A stretch of 64,000 bases of DNA, taken from Nothophaeocryptopus gaeumannii. Lineage: Eukaryota > Ascomycota > Dothideomycetes > Mycosphaerellales > Mycosphaerellaceae. Positions 10,646-20,646 of this stretch are shown piece by piece. The stretch is from NCBI GenBank assembly GCA_031771865.1, contig JASISA010000026.1, positions 1,736,001-1,800,000 on the forward strand. Reading direction: 5' to 3'. The position numbers and the translations under genes are program-made. Numbering within the stretch: position 1 is the first letter of the stretch; every line of letters begins with the position of its first letter. A model generated the notes under the pieces. That model ran no database searches and had not been told where the DNA came from. It was given only the letters and a program-made list of their open reading frames with translations.

Positions 10646-11007
10646 GGGACCACCTCTTGTGAATGATCTACCCTGAAGGTCCGTCGAGATAGTTAAAGGC
10701 CGACGGTCGTGAGAGCTGTCTTGACATAATGATCTCAGTATGATAGGAGCATATATCACCCTGCCCCCGGCAACTTTCAGGGGCTATTTGAACAAAGCTT
10801 TTCCTCAAATATATCGACATCGAATCGAAGTCATAATCTCCACCGGGTATTCACATTATCATCCAACAATTCACACATAGAAAACCGCCTTGCTTCGCTG
10901 AGCGCAAATCCGCCAAAATCTCAAACCTCACGTCCTGTTTTGCCCACTTTCGCCCTATCTATCCCCCAAACCGCTTTTCCTGCCCTCCACTTTCACACGT
11001 TGTTGCT
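10646..11007. other. Convergent intergenic region
   Basis: Lies between the 3' ends of the HET gene and the DUF7053 gene. Only the terminator/poly(A) regions of both are expected; nothing else is seen. Confidence 0.6.
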
Positions 11008-12531
11008 TCACGTAAAATGCGCCTTACTTACATGATGACTCACAGCAGCCTCATCTCCCTCAAAAAGCCCACAAACAGGACACTTTGCATTCGCACTAAC
11101 TTGCCCAGCCGTCGAATTAGTCACGGCACTCTGATACGAACTCGTCCTCGCATGTCCCTGCGGCGGCGTGTTCTGCCGCACACTCAACTGGGAAAACCGC
11201 TGATGATCGGGAACAACATTACTCCCCGGTCTCGAGTTACTGTGATTCGAGTGGCTATATTGGGAAGAGGCGCCGTCTGCGGAAGAGTTCCGGTTTATTG
11301 GAAGTTGGGATTGATTTTGGGAGTTGTTGGCTACGTTGCGTTGCCATTCGCTTATGAGGTTATCTTGGCCGGATTCGTGGCGTTGGTGGTATTGCTGAGG
11401 AGGAGCAGGAGGAGGTTGTTCGGAAGCCATGGGGCGGGAGTAATTGCTATATGACGTGGGTCGGTCGGCGGGGTGTTGTTGTTGAGGTGGAGGGTAGGCT
11501 TGGTAGTATTGTCCTTGTTGGATGGGAGATTTTTGGATATCGGCGGGTGGAGGCGGTTGTCTCGGTGAAGGCTGTGGTGAGGGAGTTCCTGTTGATCCGG
11601 ATGCGAAACTGCTGTCGCCTGGAAGTTCTGATCGGAAGACTTGGCCGCCATTGGATTTGAGGGGCTGTGGATAGAGGCCCTGTTGGTAGTCGCCTTGGAG
11701 TTCGCTGATCATAGGCATGTTTGGAGAATTGGACGCGCCTGGTCGTGCATAGCCATCTGGTCCGTTGTAGCCTTGTTGCTGGTAGGCGGGTACGAAGCTG
11801 TTTCGATGCTGGCTTTCTCTTCGCGCTACGTCGTGGTAGTTGCCGTAGCCTTTCTGATCGAATCGTGCTCCGAAGCTCGCATGTGACATAGATGGCGAAG
11901 GACTGCCTGGCGGACTTCCATGGCATACTGCCCCGCTGTCATCTGAGAAAGAAAAGTTCGTCGCTTTTGTTGTTTTTAGCATGCCGTCCTCAAACATCGC
12001 ATGTAGCTTGCCCTCATCCAGAAGCTCGGCCTTCCTCGCCAAACGGTCTATCATCTTGCCAATCGCATCCTTAGTCTCTTTCTTGACATATCCCGCAAGC
12101 GCAAAATTGCACTCAATTTCCATGTCTTGTCGCAGATATAATCCGTCTATTGGTGTGTTCAGCCCCAGCTCTCTCGGCTCCCTCGGTTCACCAGGTTGAT
12201 TGCCTCCGATCAAGTATTTCGCGCGCAAGTCAACGCCCATGGGCGCATAGGTATGGCTTTGCATGCCCATGGGCAGATTGTGGAATACGCCTTTGAATGC
12301 GATCTTCTTCTTCATGCCGAATCCCCATGTTATCACCTCTGATATCTCGTACCATTCGGAGTAGTATTCGTCGTTCGGACAATCGCGTGGGGAATCGATC
12401 GTCTTCACGCCCGTCACGAGCGGGTTTAACTTGATGACCTCTTCATGACTGTGTAATAGCTCTATCGCGAGCTGACGTGGAACGTTGCTTGGCAGCGGCG
12501 TGATGATCGTGTAGACGACCTTCTTGCCCAT
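11008..12531 (-). CDS. DUF7053 protein with C-terminal zinc-finger-like motif
   Basis: Intronless, 507 residues from the ATG at 12531. The N-terminal 180 residues match the fungal DUF7053 pattern as I remember it: MGKKVVYTIITPLPSNVPRQ, LLHSHEEVIKLNPLV, SPRDCPNDEYYSEWYEISE and a membrane-lipid-protein-like GVFHNLPMGMQSHTYAPMGVD. The middle is long, Pro/Gln/Ser-rich and disordered. The last 28 residues contain CPVCGLFEGDEAAVSHH-x3-H, spaced like a C2H2 zinc finger. The frame extends 82 codons further upstream, but that part is a histidine run and low complexity, matching (CACCAC)n leader DNA, so the conserved MGKK start is preferred. The domain's function is unknown; it is common in filamentous ascomycetes. 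Confidence 0.82.
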   Translation of the reverse strand: MGKKVVYTIITPLPSNVPRQLAIELLHSHEEVIKLNPLVTGVKTIDSPRDCPNDEYYSEWYEISEVITWGFGMKKKIAFKGVFHNLPMGMQSHTYAPMGVDLRAKYLIGGNQPGEPREPRELGLNTPIDGLYLRQDMEIECNFALAGYVKKETKDAIGKMIDRLARKAELLDEGKLHAMFEDGMLKTTKATNFSFSDDSGAVCHGSPPGSPSPSMSHASFGARFDQKGYGNYHDVARRESQHRNSFVPAYQQQGYNGPDGYARPGASNSPNMPMISELQGDYQQGLYPQPLKSNGGQVFRSELPGDSSFASGSTGTPSPQPSPRQPPPPADIQKSPIQQGQYYQAYPPPQQQHPADRPTSYSNYSRPMASEQPPPAPPQQYHQRHESGQDNLISEWQRNVANNSQNQSQLPINRNSSADGASSQYSHSNHSNSRPGSNVVPDHQRFSQLSVRQNTPPQGHARTSSYQSAVTNSTAGQVSANAKCPVCGLFEGDEAAVSHHVSKAHFT

Positions 12532-13779
12532 TGTGGCCTCACTGTTGCTCTGTCGGTGCCGATGGTGCTGATGGTGGTGGTGGTGGTGATGTGGAGGGCC
12601 GCGACAGCAAGGCAAGCTGAGTATATGGGCAAGGAGGTGGAAGAAGAGAAGAGTGGTTAATCGGGTCGTCTCACCTACGTACGGCTGGAGGGCAGAGTAT
12701 CTAGCGCGGATGTATGTAATCCTCCGCAAGGGATCTGCAGTCGTCTTGCACCACGCATGATCTTGGTATCCAGCCACATCCCATCACTGACACGTACTCC
12801 GGAGTACATCCCGTACATACCCAAAGAGCGAAGGCCGTACAGCCGTAGTCAGCTCGGCCAAGCAGAGCTCTTTGAAACGTGAGAGAGTGGGCAAGCTTGC
12901 ATGTTTCGAGCTGCTTTCATGCTCGTAGAGCTTAGTAGAGCTGGCTGGCTGATGTGCAGCTGCTTGAGAACCCCTGCCAATGATGCACGCTCGGCATCTT
13001 GCACCGCCCTGCAAACTCACAGGCCTCGGAGCCACTCTCATCCGGCGCAAAATAGCAGCCTTGGACGTTGGCTCTTGGCTTCGCCACGCTCGTTCAACGC
13101 AAGACACTGTTGGGATACGTGATTCCATATGGGTGGCAAGACAGCGAGTAGACCAGGTAGCAGCTTCGAGAAGTTTGATGTTGCAGAATGGAAGGAATCA
13201 GATCGAAATGTCTCATGCCCACGCGAGTTCTTCCAACATGCTGGTCCGTGGGGCCAGCGAATCATTCGCAAGAAGTCCGCCAAGAGCTCCTTGAATGAAT
13301 CGAGTCCACAATGCTCTCTCCTATGCGCGATCGATGCAGAGACTCGCAAATTCGCCTTCGTAGGCTCAGTACTGTTCATAATCGTAGATAATCATACGCA
13401 GGAACTGATGGGACCGAGATGATCTCTACGATACTACTGCGTGAAGTCCATACGCAATAGTGCTGAATGTATCTTGCGCCCCATGGTCATGATAATCAGC
13501 CAGACATTCTGTGCAGCTGCCCGTGGACTGACCTCTCCCAGTGTCCTCTCACACGCAAGTTCCTGATGCTTGATCACTGATCTTCAGCTTAGGTTGCTTG
13601 AGTATGAGACCATATCTCGTTCTGGCATCTTGGTACGCGCTTTCTTGACAGCGAACAGGAATCCGCCTTCGAATCCTCGTTTGCGCCCTAGAGACATCTT
13701 GTTGTGAGCGGAGTTGAGGCTAGAGGCTGAAATGTGGAGTATGGCGTCGAAGTCCATTATCTTTTCTCATACTGATCCA

Positions 13780-14710
13780 GGCACGAAGGCCCTAGGGATC
13801 CGCTATCGAGCGTTCAGTATCTCTGAACATAGCAGAGAGAAGCAATACAAACAGGCAGGAGCAAGATACATTCACCTACATCTTCAGCTAAAATACGGCT
13901 AAGTTCGTAGCCCTCCCTCGTACCCTCAATCGGTTTGGAGGCATATGACTACGCTTTCATGCGCTCAGTATACCTCAGATCTGGGGAGAAAAAAAGTTCA
14001 ATTGCCGAGAAGCAAGGCTACTCTATCTCGAGGATGAGAGCCTGAGTAGTCCAGAAGGTCAGGCACGGACCTTGATCAACGTCGCGGTATTTGATACTTG
14101 GCGGGAGCTGGACTGGCGGTGGGGGAGCGGCCGAGCTGAAGCGATGAGAGGCGACGATGGCCCAGACGGTGCCACCGACGAATGATATGATGTTGTCCAT
14201 GGTCGGAGTGATGTTTGGTATGGAGAGCGGGCGATTTGGCTGTTTCGTGTTCTCAATCGATTAACAGGCCCACGACCGCGCTTCCGACCGCATAGTGCAC
14301 TCTGGAACGGCAGAGAGAGGTAGTGGAATTGGACAAGAGTAGGTCTATTCCCCTACGTGTTCAGCTGATAACGGCTAAGTCCACCACCTCCGCTCCCCGA
14401 TACTGAACGAGCAGAGGTCCATGACTTGGCTCCCAACGTCCCAGTATGCCTGGAACCGACGGAGAGAGGGAGGAGAAATAGGCATATGTGAGGCCTATTC
14501 ACTTGCACTTTCGGCTAGAAATGGCTAAGTCCCCACGCCTCTCTCATCTCAAAATTCAAATTACCTGCCCGGGATTCGCTGCTGTGCTCGTGGTGTATTG
14601 GTCATGCGCAGAGAGTGGTCCGCTTTCACATGCCAATTCCAGCTGAAAACGGCTAAGTCCATCAGCTGTTCTCACCCATGCAATCGATTTACCTGGCCAG
14701 GAGTTCGCCG
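13780..14710 (+). repeat. Four-copy degenerate repeat with core GGCTAAGTCC
   Basis: Core decamers lie at 13897-13906 (GGCTAAGTTC), 14373-14382, 14523-14532 and 14651-14660 (all GGCTAAGTCC). Each is preceded by a CAGCTGAAAAC-like or CGGCTAGAAAT-like stretch and, 50-70 nt earlier, by an AGAGAG purine tract; copies 2 and 3 also share TAGGTCTATTC / AGGCCTATTC. Copies 2-4 are spaced 128-150 nt and copy 1 lies 476 nt away. The unit is diverged and not coding. Confidence 0.6.
14018..14200 (-). CDS. Possible small ORF, hydrophobic N-terminus (doubtful)
   Basis: A 60-codon frame beginning MDNIISFVGGTVWAIVASH, followed by a proline cluster (AAPPPPVQLPPS). The N-terminal segment could be a membrane anchor or signal peptide. 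There is no homology I recognise and no intron evidence, and it lies between copies 1 and 2 of the repeat above. It may be chance. Confidence 0.2.
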   Translation of the reverse strand: MDNIISFVGGTVWAIVASHRFSSAAPPPPVQLPPSIKYRDVDQGPCLTFWTTQALILEIE

Positions 14711-14931
14711 CGAAGCCCCTGGAATGCTTCAAATCAGCGGAGACAAGCTTCAAAATGGGTGGCAAGTAAGGTAGTCTCTCGTATCATTTCATGCATCTGC
14801 GGGAATTCTCGTCATTCGCATGCTCTCATTTACACGTAAACCGCGTTATCCTTCCCAATGCAATGGGGTATCTCGAGTACAAAACGCTGCAAAAACGCCC
14901 CAAAGTCCCATCCAAACGCCTAATCGCTCCT

Positions 14932-17550
14932 TCAAAGCTCGAATTCACCCGTCATTCCGCCATTCAAAAGACTAGCAACCATATACTTTCTGGCGTCTTT
15001 CATGCCAGCCGTGACCGAAACCTCTCCAAAATCAACTCCCTTGGCCGACGCAAGGGCATTCATACACGCAAAAACACCACAATCATCCATATTAAGTTGC
15101 TGGTTCGAGTAGGAATCCAGCTCCGTCCAATCCCCAGGCACATATTTGTCGCCTAGCTCCATCTTGAGCCATTGGCGAGCGATGTTGAAGAATCCTGAAC
15201 GCTTGCCGCCCATGCTGTCCAGGAACTCGATCGACTTCTCCTTCCCAGAGACGATCAGGAGCGTCCAATGGGCTCCAGTGTTGATTGGAAAGAAGACTTT
15301 CTCGGCTTGCAGGAGGCGCTCTTGGCCAATACCCATACGTCGCGACCAGCGCTTGATGGAATCCATGCTGTGACCGTTCTTCTTGTATGTCGACAGCCAG
15401 TTGATGTCGTATGCCGCAAAAGGTGGTACCTTCTTTGGGTCCGTCTTGCTCTTGATGCCGTCTAGTTCGCATTTGCGTTCAACAATGGCGGCGAGGAAGG
15501 CGTTGACACCTTCGTCGTTGAGCCAGGCTCGTGATCCGGAGTGTTTGCCGTCGGCCTCGACCTTGTGCTCGTCTGGCTGAGGGTAGATGCGGCCCAAGTC
15601 GTAGCGCGTCAGTGCGACACGCTTAGCGCTGGTGGCAAGAACCTTGGAACCGGTGGTGTTAGACATGGCAGCTGCGACCTTGTCCTCCCACTCTTGGCTC
15701 AATGGCGGGATGAGCGTGGCGGCGGCGGCCAGTCGCGCCTGCTCTTCTTGCTCTACCTTGATTCGAGCTTCCTCCTTTCTCTTTTGAGCTTCTTCGAGCT
15801 CCTTCTGCTTTCGTAGCTGTTCTTCTGCCTCTGCCTTCTTGCCTTCTTCGGCTCTGGCTTGGGCTGCCTGCTCCTCTGCCTCGCGCTGCTTGCGGGTCCT
15901 GACGCTTTTGCGGAGGGTCTTCTCCTCTTCAGTCTCAATCGTAACCTTCTTGGATTTGGCGATGAGATCATCTATGTCCTGGTCGCGCTTCTTCTGCACG
16001 TTGACCTTTCCTGCCGACTTCGCTTGATTCGCTGCATGCAGCGACAGAATCTCTGGTGGCAGCCTGCGAGGAGCTGGGCTTGGAACGTTTGCGACATTTG
16101 GAACACGTCGACCCATAAAGGCACGGTAGTAAGCATCCTTTCGGCCTGTTGGCTGGTCTTGCGCGTTCTGCGATCCGAGGCTAGCTGAATACGCAAGACG
16201 CTGCGCGTGTGTCATTTCTCTCACGGGCATCCGCGGTGGCGCGTTGGCCTGAGACAAATAGCCCATGGGTCGGTCGAGGCCTGTGCCTGACTGGTTATCT
16301 GAATGATCCGCTCTATGTTGGGCGACCGTCTGCGATGGCACTCGGGAGTTCCTCTGTCGATCCGAGTGGCTACTGCTCGGTCGAGAGTCTGGTGGTGTGT
16401 TTGTAGTGGGTGGTGCCGTCTTCGGAGATTTCTTTGGTGCCATCAATGGCTTTGCGGCCTCAATTGAGGACTCGCTAATCTCTGGAAACTCGCCTGGCAT
16501 TGCGGCTGCGACGTCTCCTGCTTGTGGTGACGGTGTACGCTCAACGTCCTGGGCTGCGACGGCGCGTCGCTTGTTGCCGGTTGGTGTCGTCTCAATTGCG
16601 TACACCTCTTGTTTTGATTGGACCTGCTGCGGCTGCCCGGTCATCCAACTCCAGACTCTGCCCATGTATCCCTGCATGTAGGTTGTGTAAAACTCCAAAA
16701 ACATTCCGCCGATCTTGCGGCCGAAGTACGGCTGCTCGGTCTCTTCTGTGTCTTCTGTATATCGACGCTTCTGTGCGCCGTTGTTCTCAAGGCTTGGGTA
16801 TAGCTCGTGGAGGGCTGGTTGCTTTGGTGATGTGGATGTACGGCGCGACTTTGGCGATATTATCTTGCGCTCTTGGGGGAAAGAGATGCGCCACGTAACC
16901 GTCGGCTTGCGAGGTTGGTATTGTGGTGGGGTGGAGGTGTCGTCGGGGCCAAGCTCAGAGATGAAGGTGCTTTCGTCCGGAACAGAGAAGTGGTTGATGG
17001 AAGATCCTTCCTGGAAGCTGCTGGCGGACGCTGTCGATGTCGCGAAGTTCTGGACTGGGGTTCGCTCTTCGTATGAGTATTCAACGTCGTGGTTGAAACG
17101 GTGCGGGGCCCTTGGGACATGCGGTGATCCCTCTCCGGCGATCTTGTCGTACGCAGCAATGCGCTGCCTGAGTACTGACTTAGGTCGGCCTGCCGTGAGC
17201 ACGTTTGACTTTGCGGTACTCGGGCGCGCGTAGTTGTCGGGTGGTGTGAAGGTGACTCGCTGCGATGGCGGCGCGTCCACCATCTCAATGTCGGAGGTGT
17301 CGACGTTGCGGGCGGGTCGCTTCGATGAAGTTGGGTGTTCTGATGTGTCGACGTCCATTTGCTCAGCATAGTCGTAGTAAGATCGCTTGCCGAGTTTGCG
17401 AGTATCGAAGAAGGTCTGGGAGGTGAAGCGTGAGGGTGTCTTCTTGGTGCTCGGTGGCGCCCACAACCACTGTTCGTACAGGTGTTGCTCGTATGGTGTT
17501 AATGGACCGTTTGGACCTAATCCAGCCCTCTCACTTCCTAGCGCGGGCAT
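14932..17550 (-). CDS. ULP1: SUMO-specific cysteine protease (Ulp1/SENP, C48)
   Basis: Processes SUMO precursors and removes SUMO from nuclear targets. It is an intronless frame of 872 residues from the ATG at 17550; a further upstream ATG (17697) would add 49 Ser/Thr/His-rich residues and is less likely because the conserved-looking MPALGSERAGLGPNG start follows. The N-terminal two thirds are disordered with Ser/Pro motifs. A basic/acidic coiled coil (EEEKTLRKSVRTRKQREAEEQ region) precedes the C-terminal protease domain, about residues 650-872. The catalytic residues are visible: His in NTGAHWTLLIV, Asp in IEFLDSMGG, the oxyanion Gln and the nucleophile Cys (residue about 824) in QQLNMDDCGVFAC. 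It is divergent from the unknown gene at 18477. The symbol denotes the family; Ulp1 versus Ulp2 is not certain, though a C-terminal catalytic domain favours Ulp1. Confidence 0.88.
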   Translation of the reverse strand: MPALGSERAGLGPNGPLTPYEQHLYEQWLWAPPSTKKTPSRFTSQTFFDTRKLGKRSYYDYAEQMDVDTSEHPTSSKRPARNVDTSDIEMVDAPPSQRVTFTPPDNYARPSTAKSNVLTAGRPKSVLRQRIAAYDKIAGEGSPHVPRAPHRFNHDVEYSYEERTPVQNFATSTASASSFQEGSSINHFSVPDESTFISELGPDDTSTPPQYQPRKPTVTWRISFPQERKIISPKSRRTSTSPKQPALHELYPSLENNGAQKRRYTEDTEETEQPYFGRKIGGMFLEFYTTYMQGYMGRVWSWMTGQPQQVQSKQEVYAIETTPTGNKRRAVAAQDVERTPSPQAGDVAAAMPGEFPEISESSIEAAKPLMAPKKSPKTAPPTTNTPPDSRPSSSHSDRQRNSRVPSQTVAQHRADHSDNQSGTGLDRPMGYLSQANAPPRMPVREMTHAQRLAYSASLGSQNAQDQPTGRKDAYYRAFMGRRVPNVANVPSPAPRRLPPEILSLHAANQAKSAGKVNVQKKRDQDIDDLIAKSKKVTIETEEEKTLRKSVRTRKQREAEEQAAQARAEEGKKAEAEEQLRKQKELEEAQKRKEEARIKVEQEEQARLAAAATLIPPLSQEWEDKVAAAMSNTTGSKVLATSAKRVALTRYDLGRIYPQPDEHKVEADGKHSGSRAWLNDEGVNAFLAAIVERKCELDGIKSKTDPKKVPPFAAYDINWLSTYKKNGHSMDSIKRWSRRMGIGQERLLQAEKVFFPINTGAHWTLLIVSGKEKSIEFLDSMGGKRSGFFNIARQWLKMELGDKYVPGDWTELDSYSNQQLNMDDCGVFACMNALASAKGVDFGEVSVTAGMKDARKYMVASLLNGGMTGEFEL

Positions 17551-18476
17551 GTGCTGTTCCGCTCGTGCCTTCCGTATGTGTGTTCGTGTGTGATGGTGAA
17601 GGTGTGTGGGTGTGGTATGTGTGGTGCGGAAAGCAGGCGCGTTCGATGTTGTTTGCGATGGTGTCGATCTCAAGCGGAGAGGAAAGAGAAAGCTCAATGC
17701 GTCGCGAAGTGGAAGTACGTCGTTGGACCGTGCGAGCTATAGATCAAGCACCAATCAGCGGATGCGCGCAAGCGGCCGGACCCGGACTCGCGCGCATGCA
17801 TGAACTCCAATGCGGGGTGGTTCTTGCAATGTGCTTCTGAGGAATGTGTGTGAATATGCGACGCGATCGGGGAGCTGAGTACAATATCATCAACTACGCT
17901 CATTCCTCCATCAGTGGAAGCATGAACAAGTTCTGCGTTCGTTCGAGACTGTGGGCTTGCTGCCTCAGGCTCCACATGTTGTGAGCTTTTCATCGCACTC
18001 ACCCGGTGAACTTGAGATCGCAATTACAGTCAGCATTGTCCTGAAAATAGCTCATGATTGTCGTGAAGCAGAGACGAACAGAAGCTATTGTACATGCCTT
18101 ATCGACAATAGACGCTCCTGCCCCGCCACGCGTTTAATGCTTGAGATCTGCATCGCGACTGCCTCATCCGTAGAGCATGGCATGTGAAAGTCAAATAACG
18201 GTTGACCGCCCTGCTTCTCTTTTCTGCTGTTGAACAATGACAGTAGACACTCCGACAATGTAAGAGTGACCATATCCGGCGGCGTTGCTGGCCACGACGA
18301 CTCTCTCTGCTTCATACTCTTTGTCGAAACACTCTGCACCGGATGCAGTCTTTATGCTTCACGCTCGAACACCAACCACTACCGTCGAGTCACCTGCCAT
18401 CGCAATTGCCCTCGAAGTCGCCTCGGTCGCCTAGCTATCTCCTGTCATCAGCTGCCCCATATCTATCACGACTACG
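17551..18476. other. Divergent intergenic region ULP1 / unknown gene
   Basis: About 930 bp containing the promoters of both genes. No other feature recognised. Confidence 0.5.
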
Positions 18477-19856
18477 ATGTCGTTCTTCGAGCGTGTGTCC
18501 AATAGCTTTTGGGACTATGTCTCACCGAGCAATAAACAGGCGCCGCTGCCTACACCACCCAAGACAGACGGTGTCTTCAAGAGGCCGCAAAAGCCGGTTA
18601 GCCCTCCATCAATGAAAGAGTTGGCCAAGAATGCCAGGTCCATGAGTCCAATTGAGCGCGTGCATGGCTGGAGAATGCAGTCACCACCAAGTCACGCCAG
18701 CTCCACCGTCACCAGCTACAGCTACAGCAACAAGAGGAAACGACTATTCACACCAAGCAGCTCCGGCGCAGGATGTCGCAGCAAGTACCCAAGAATCGAC
18801 GTTGAGGATGCGGAGTTCGGCCCAGAGGAGCCAGATATGGAGGACGACAATCTCATGGAGGATGAGCCCGATGAACGCGGCCGATACCTGCGGACACCAT
18901 CTCTACGTCAGAGGAGAACGCAGTCACCCTCGTTCGAAGAGCAAGTATACGATGACATGTCGGCGGACAACACTTTACTCGTCGACGATGATGAGTACGC
19001 CAATACGCAGCACGGGCGCAGAGTTGCCGACCGGCCAGAAGAGCTCGGCATGCGCCTTCTTTCCACTGAGGAGCTACGCAGTCAAGGTTTCGACGACGAT
19101 TACATCACGTTGATCCAGAAGATCGCAATGCGCGGCTACGAGCCTGTCCTTCCTGCGTACATGAAGTTCGAATTCAACTTTCTCCCAGATGGTCTCTTCG
19201 AGCAGTCGGATGACGCCTTCGTCGGAAGTATACGCCAGAGCCATTTCCGCGCCAGCAAGGCGCTGCAGGAGCTCTTCGACCTTGGTGGCCGCGTTCGTGA
19301 TCGTAAACTCTTGGACGACGGTGCGGAACCCGAGGAAGAAGTTCGCAAGCACTTGAACAGCTACATCAAGTGGGCGGAAACCGATGCCAGCAACAACAAT
19401 TTCCACAAGCGAACTGCAATTCCGATCCTCGTCCAAGAGTATCAGCCTGGCGGTACGCCCGCGGAGATTCTGAAGGCCAATGCCGAAGAAAAGTGTCGAC
19501 GGCTTGCCGCCAAGTACAAGGAGGAGCTGCGCGTGGCTAGGTCGATCGAGCTCTCACCGGGCTCGCGTTCATCCCACCAGACGATGCTCTCATACGAGCT
19601 ACCGACTTTCTACGCAATCCTCTCATCGTACACCATAGTTGCGGTGATGGCTTACCGGCCAGATACCGATGAGTTGACACCAATTGCTTACTTCGACTAC
19701 AAAGACAAGGACTACGACGTTTGGAACTCGCTCGCTCTTGCCATCATTGTCTGCCACGTGCGCAACGTCCAGATGCGCATTGCTGAGGACACACTCATCG
19801 GCCAGCAATTGTCGAGTAGCAGCGAAGAAGACTACTCGGAAGATCCAGATGCATGA
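18477..19856 (+). CDS. Conserved-looking protein of unknown function
   Basis: Intronless, 459 residues; I do not recognise the family. It begins MSFFERVSNSFWDYVSP, a short amphipathic segment. Residues 30-170 are Ser/Pro-rich and charged, with a basic cluster (NKRKRLF) that could be a nuclear localisation signal and acidic runs (GPEEPDMEDDN, VDDDEY). The C-terminal 270 residues look globular, with alternating hydrophobic segments (YITLIQKIAMRGYEPVLPAYMKF, TFYAILSSYTIVAVMAYRP, WNSLALAIIVCHVRNVQMRI), ending in an acidic Ser/Glu/Asp tail. A nuclear protein is plausible but only inferred. No neighbour suggests a pathway. Confidence 0.8.
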   Translation: MSFFERVSNSFWDYVSPSNKQAPLPTPPKTDGVFKRPQKPVSPPSMKELAKNARSMSPIERVHGWRMQSPPSHASSTVTSYSYSNKRKRLFTPSSSGAGCRSKYPRIDVEDAEFGPEEPDMEDDNLMEDEPDERGRYLRTPSLRQRRTQSPSFEEQVYDDMSADNTLLVDDDEYANTQHGRRVADRPEELGMRLLSTEELRSQGFDDDYITLIQKIAMRGYEPVLPAYMKFEFNFLPDGLFEQSDDAFVGSIRQSHFRASKALQELFDLGGRVRDRKLLDDGAEPEEEVRKHLNSYIKWAETDASNNNFHKRTAIPILVQEYQPGGTPAEILKANAEEKCRRLAAKYKEELRVARSIELSPGSRSSHQTMLSYELPTFYAILSSYTIVAVMAYRPDTDELTPIAYFDYKDKDYDVWNSLALAIIVCHVRNVQMRIAEDTLIGQQLSSSSEEDYSEDPDA

Positions 19857-20646
19857 GTTGGCTTGATAAGTGCCAACATGACGACTTTGCTTCTGTGGCA
19901 GCGTCTCTCTCTCGATGGTACGCTGCACTTGCTCGGCGTTCTTTTCTCTACTCTATCTTGGTCACGCACCACAACCACGACACTGCATTGCATTTTTGGC
20001 AGGGGATGAGCGAACTTTCTCAAAGAAGTACTACTGAGATGATTCCGACGACAGACTGCGATATACCCAAACGGCCGGAAAAGAGAGGGAAAGAATGGGC
20101 GCAACTTGGTACTTGTATACTGGCTCGAATAAGGGCGCAGCTCAATGATTGTTTACTACTAGCTCAAATACCCAAGACTGATCGAATTATTCAACCCCAT
20201 TCAACGCGACCCGTCTAGCTCTTTGATGTTCCTTTCCACCAAGGTACGTAACTTGCAGTCACTTAAAAACTAATGGCCCATGCACCAGAGCTGAAAACCT
20301 TCCGGGGACCTGCAAGACAAAGAACTCCGACAATGCACGACGCCTCCCTTGGCGTCTACCAAAGATGGAAGTTCTATTGTACTTTACCGGTAGGGTTTGC
20401 GCTCTTGGCTGAATGACTCTTTCAAACCTTTACGTAGCTGGGTAACACAAGCCTGAAGGGAGCTGGCAGCGAATCCGATTGTGCCCGAACAAGTGATCCT
20501 TTGGCTATGACGGAGCGGGCTGCGAATGCGAGGTTACGTTAATTCAAGGAGCGCTAGTATAATAGCTTTGGCTTCACAGGACGCCTGTTTATTTTGCCGC
20601 ACACTCGTTTCGAACCCGGAACGGACCTTGTCATATACCAACGACG
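19857..20646. other. Intergenic region upstream of the P450
   Basis: No supported gene. A plus-strand ORF at 19853-20218 has no coding character. A tRNA-like box arrangement near 20547-20625 was examined and rejected. Confidence 0.5.

Larger units (their letters stand above)
12532..14931. other. 2.4-kb gene-poor region
   Basis: No supported gene. It contains the leader of the DUF7053 gene (with a GTGGTG microsatellite near 12570-12590), the four-copy repeat at 13780-14710 and one doubtful small ORF at 14018-14200. Confidence 0.6.

Noticed and set aside
17387..17840. Plus-strand ORFs over the 5' part of ULP1
   Set aside because: Antisense shadows of the ULP1 frame and its leader.
19853..20218. 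121-codon plus-strand ORF after the unknown 18477 gene
   Set aside because: Starts inside the stop region of the preceding gene, with no conserved segment and no splice support.
20547..20640. tRNA-like box A (TAGTATAATAG) followed by a TTCGAACCC box B-like motif upstream of the P450
   Set aside because: Neither acceptor nor T stem pairs, with or without removal of a GT-AG segment; treated as chance.
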